Virus record (IMG/VR): IMGVR_UViG_3300032236_001318
Span: 1-46,311 of that record
Length of the DNA: 46,311 nt
Direction: 5' to 3' (one strand)
DNA from: a virus
Positions 44,136 to 46,311 of the stretch are shown piece after piece. The position numbers and the translations under genes were made by a program. Numbering within the stretch: the first letter of the stretch is position 1; every line of letters begins with the position of its first letter. Below the pieces are notes generated by a model. It made no database searches, was not told the DNA's origin, and saw only the letters and a list, made by a program, of their open reading frames with translations.

Positions 44136-45346
44136 CAGTCACTCCCTTCACGAACAAGTGCTGACAGGGGAAGCCCAAGAGCGTGGAGTGCTTCGTTGGG
44201 CAACGAAACTTCTTCTAGCCAAGTTGTGTAGATGTTTTCAACGGTGCTGAATTTGTATTCGCCAATTTGGAACTTAACCTTTGCGGAGTTTGGGGTGCTG
44301 TCTTTGCCCTTGGCAATGTCCACCAAATCCTCGCTATCAAATCCCGAGCCTTCCAAATTTTCAAGACGGGAAACTGCTGATACGAGCAAATCATTGTCGT
44401 AAGTTGCTTTGTCGGCGGTGCGATTGTCCGCCAAGACGATACGGGTTGCTTGCTCGTCGTCTACATCAACAAACGCAACGGCAATTTCCTTCCAACCAAG
44501 CGCCGAAGCAGCGGCTGCTGTGTGATTACCTTTCAAAATTTGGTTATTTCGTTTGTTCACTACGATTGGTCGGTATTGACCCAGCACACGCAAACTTTCG
44601 CTGATTGCCCCAATGTCGCCTTCACGAGGATTGGAAGGGAACCGGCGCAACTCGCTCAACGGAACCAAGGTTGTGTCGTTCATGGAGAGTTTTGGCAATT
44701 CAGAGTTTGAAGGCTTAACCTTTTTTGCTTCTTTTGCTTTTGGCTTGGCTTCCTTGGGAATGTCAAGACGGTCACGAATTTCTTGAACAATCTTTGCCTT
44801 TTTGTCACCAACGGCTTCTTTCAATGAGGCAACCCAAATTTCGTACAGCGTTGGGTCAAGTTCGCCATAAAAAGCACTACCAAGTTTGATAATTGGCTTT
44901 GGCTCGTCGCTTACCGCTTCGTCTACGAGGGGTTTTGGTGATACCCCACCACCGTCGTCTTTATACAAACCGTCTAGTTCATCAAGGAATTCGGTGTCAT
45001 AGCCCGTTCCTTCTAGCGTGGGAAGACCACGCAAGAGGTCAAGCAACAACTCGTTGCTGTAGGTAGCAATGTCCGAAGTGCGATTGTCGGTGATAAGAAC
45101 ACGCAATGCGTCGTCCTCGGTTCCTTCAAAGTGGGTGACCGCAATTTCCTTCCAACCGAGGGATTTCGCTGCTTTCCATGTGTGGGTGCCAGCAATAATC
45201 GTCTTTCCCCAGACAACGACAGGTGAATACTGCCCGTTGATTTCAAGGCTTTCCGCAATTGCTGCGACATCTCCTAAACGGGGATTGGAAGGGTGAGCCT
45301 CAATGCTGTCAATCGCTACAAGTTCGGCTCGGACATTGATGTTCAT
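44135..45346 (-). CDS. Protein with two tandem ParB/sulfiredoxin-like domains
   Basis: The 403-aa protein holds two ParB-N domains. Domain 1 (about 5-110): IDSIEAHPSNPRLGDVAAIA, GQYSPVVVWGKTIIAGTHTW, VLITDNRTSD. Domain 2 (about 210-335): ELRRFPSNPREGDIGAISES, GQYRPIVVNKRNNQILKGNH, IVLADNRTAD. A Lys-rich linker joins them. The GTHTWKA/GNHTAAA boxes carry the expected nucleotide-binding residues. In phages such proteins occur near DNA-modification genes and do not imply plasmid partition. Domain roles (CTPase, nuclease or other) are unknown. Confidence 0.85.
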   Translation of the reverse strand: MNINVRAELVAIDSIEAHPSNPRLGDVAAIAESLEINGQYSPVVVWGKTIIAGTHTWKAAKSLGWKEIAVTHFEGTEDDALRVLITDNRTSDIATYSNELLLDLLRGLPTLEGTGYDTEFLDELDGLYKDDGGGVSPKPLVDEAVSDEPKPIIKLGSAFYGELDPTLYEIWVASLKEAVGDKKAKIVQEIRDRLDIPKEAKPKAKEAKKVKPSNSELPKLSMNDTTLVPLSELRRFPSNPREGDIGAISESLRVLGQYRPIVVNKRNNQILKGNHTAAAASALGWKEIAVAFVDVDDEQATRIVLADNRTADKATYDNDLLVSAVSRLENLEGSGFDSEDLVDIAKGKDSTPNSAKVKFQIGEYKFSTVENIYTTWLEEVSLPNEALHALGLPLSALVREGSD

Positions 45347-45384
45347 TTCATCAATCTACTACAGGGGTTTTGCTAAACCGTTGG

Positions 45385-45390
45385 TAGGAT
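45385..45390 (+). promoter_or_regulatory. -10-like TAGGAT for the right-edge effector
   Basis: TAGGAT lies 6 nt before the ATG at 45397. No clear -35 at 17 nt. On the other strand AAAACCCCTG-TAGTAG may serve the ParB gene, so the 50-nt gap is a divergent promoter region. Confidence 0.4.
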
Positions 45391-45396
45391 TTTGTC

Positions 45397-46311
45397 ATGG
45401 CGACTTCATTCCATTACTCAGACCTCGTGCCTTCGTGGGCAACGGCTTCTGAGATTTTGAAGGGCGACAAAAAAGGTCACGAATTTCACGGTAATCAGTA
45501 CAAGCAAGTGGCAAGCGGTGAGCCACTTAGCAAAGAACGCCTTGCTGAACTCGCAAACTTGTACATCAAAGTTTCCCGTTTCGCCCCAGCGACGAGCGTT
45601 GGTCGGGCAGTTACCGACCCATTCATGATTAGAAAGTCCTGTTTTGAAGCAGAACTTCACGCCCGTATGAATGGTGAACACATACCTAGCGAATGGAAAG
45701 TCGGCTCAGTAACCAACCACGCCGACCCTGAGCAACAGAAACAAGCAATCAAAGACGCTGACGACTTTATGCGAGCGATTAGCGAAAACTCACAGGTTTA
45801 TGATGTACTTCAGCGTGGCATTTTTGATAAGGGTGGTGAACTAGCCAAGCAGTTTGTAGAGGGCAAGACAATTGACCTTCCATTATCGTCGTTCACTACA
45901 AATCCAGAGGTTGCCGACGGATACGCCCAAGGCGGTAGAGGGCCTATGAACATTGGCGACGGCAATAACCACATTGTGATTTACACCATTGACAGCGTTG
46001 GTGGAACACTCGCACCGTATACGAACATTCCTTATTGGCAAGGTCAGGTGCTGACGGGTGGTCGCTTCACGGTGGAGAAGGTTGAGACGACACCAGCAAG
46101 TTTTGGTGGTGGCAATTATGTTGAAGTTTTATTGAAGCAAGAAGCCTTTGTTGCTAAGACCGTTGGCACAGATTGGAAAATTGTTCACCCCAATTTATTT
46201 CCAGCGTGGTTTCCGGACAATTTCAAACCAAACATGGTTCTTGCTTCGGCGTTATCAGACGCTGACGAACAAATCGCCAAAGGTGATGTTGAGGGTCATG
46301 AGTTTCATGGC
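45397..46311 (+). CDS. Tagged ADP-ribosyltransferase-like effector, partial, with a second tag at the window edge
   Basis: The frame starts at the ATG at 45397 and is open through 305 codons to the edge. It begins MATSFHYSDLVPSWATASEI and a short tag LKGDKKGHEFHGNQYKQ. A domain with VYDVLQRGIFDKGGELAKQF, GKTIDLPLSSFTTNPEVADG and QGQVLTGGRFTVEKVE follows, in the R, S-T-S, E/Q order of exotoxin-type ARTs; here the Arg is present. The visible end reads AKGDVEGHEFHG, a new tag, so another domain follows outside the window. It is the only tagged gene on the plus strand. Confidence 0.78.
   Translation, partial: MATSFHYSDLVPSWATASEILKGDKKGHEFHGNQYKQVASGEPLSKERLAELANLYIKVSRFAPATSVGRAVTDPFMIRKSCFEAELHARMNGEHIPSEWKVGSVTNHADPEQQKQAIKDADDFMRAISENSQVYDVLQRGIFDKGGELAKQFVEGKTIDLPLSSFTTNPEVADGYAQGGRGPMNIGDGNNHIVIYTIDSVGGTLAPYTNIPYWQGQVLTGGRFTVEKVETTPASFGGGNYVEVLLKQEAFVAKTVGTDWKIVHPNLFPAWFPDNFKPNMVLASALSDADEQIAKGDVEGHEFHG

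Noticed and set aside
44135-45346. Plasmid-type ParB partition gene indicating a phage-plasmid
   Set aside because: No ParA ATPase is nearby and the protein has two ParB-N domains without the usual DNA-binding helix-turn-helix, a layout typical of phage accessory proteins.

Overview
The window looks like part of a double-stranded DNA tailed-phage genome that infects an actinobacterium. The evidence for a phage is a portal, an XkdF-type prohead protease, small and large terminase subunits, a GH25 endolysin, a phage-type SSB and tightly packed small genes with 1-8 nt overlaps. The evidence for an actinobacterial host is two WhiB-type iron-sulfur proteins, an oligoribonuclease, the amidoligase/glutamine-amidotransferase pair, GP88-like and DUF6011-like proteins, and many apparently leaderless starts. 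I see no integrase, attachment site, immunity repressor, tRNA, rRNA or CRISPR array. Tail genes and the major capsid gene are not recognisable and probably lie beyond position 1, in the direction of late transcription.

Layout. (1) 1-8.1 kb, leftward: head module, read from right to left as a small protein, WhiB, portal, a basic mini-protein, XkdF-like protease with a long polyserine insert, a small beta-rich protein, a histidine-rich tagged protein, a Dps-like ferritin, a 619-aa tagged Zn-finger protein and an 85-aa tagged protein. (2) 8.2-14.9 kb, mostly leftward: SSB and small genes, then lysis genes (endolysin, TM/coiled-coil protein, HNH protein, membrane protein) and a second WhiB. (3) 14.9-16.3 kb, a short rightward operon. 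(4) 16.3-21.7 kb, leftward small genes, oligoribonuclease, HicA-like protein and dCMP deaminase. (5) 21.8-24.8 kb, rightward: GP88-like protein, GT2 glycosyltransferase with C-terminal repeats, DNA methyltransferase. (6) 25.6-29.6 kb, rightward: amidoligase, class II glutamine amidotransferase and hypotheticals. (7) 29.7-32.9 kb, leftward: large terminase split into ATPase and nuclease genes, a small gene, a SAM methyltransferase and the small terminase. (8) 33.2-40.7 kb, leftward: a cluster of ADP-ribosyltransferase-like and acetyltransferase-like proteins that carry the same N-terminal tag, with Cys-rich paralogues, a PD-(D/E)XK nuclease and a TET-associated-type glycosyltransferase upstream. 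(9) 40.8-45.3 kb, leftward micro-genes, a second DNA methyltransferase and a double ParB-like protein. (10) From 45.4 kb, rightward, another tagged ADP-ribosyltransferase-like protein that runs off the window.

The most unusual feature is a peptide tag of about 25 residues (G-F-T-T-x-E-L-L-Y-P-L-T-K-G-D-x-x-G-H-x-F-H-G-N-Q-Y). It recurs about a dozen times: at the N-termini of the toxin-like enzymes, at domain junctions inside multidomain proteins, and in proteins next to the protease and Dps genes. My inference is that it is a sorting signal that loads effectors into the prohead for injection, comparable in logic to the T4 capsid targeting sequence on Alt and the internal proteins. The sequence shows the shared tag and the effector-like domains. 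Packaging, cleavage and injection are not shown.

Regulation is also patterned. Many middle-region genes have promoters of the form TTGATT-N17-TAnnAT, often with ACCC-TG before the -10, and a leader element CAACTGACC. About eleven genes have a -10-like hexamer 6-8 nt before the ATG, which suggests leaderless mRNAs. Three head genes share a different motif, GGKGTAGYATTT.
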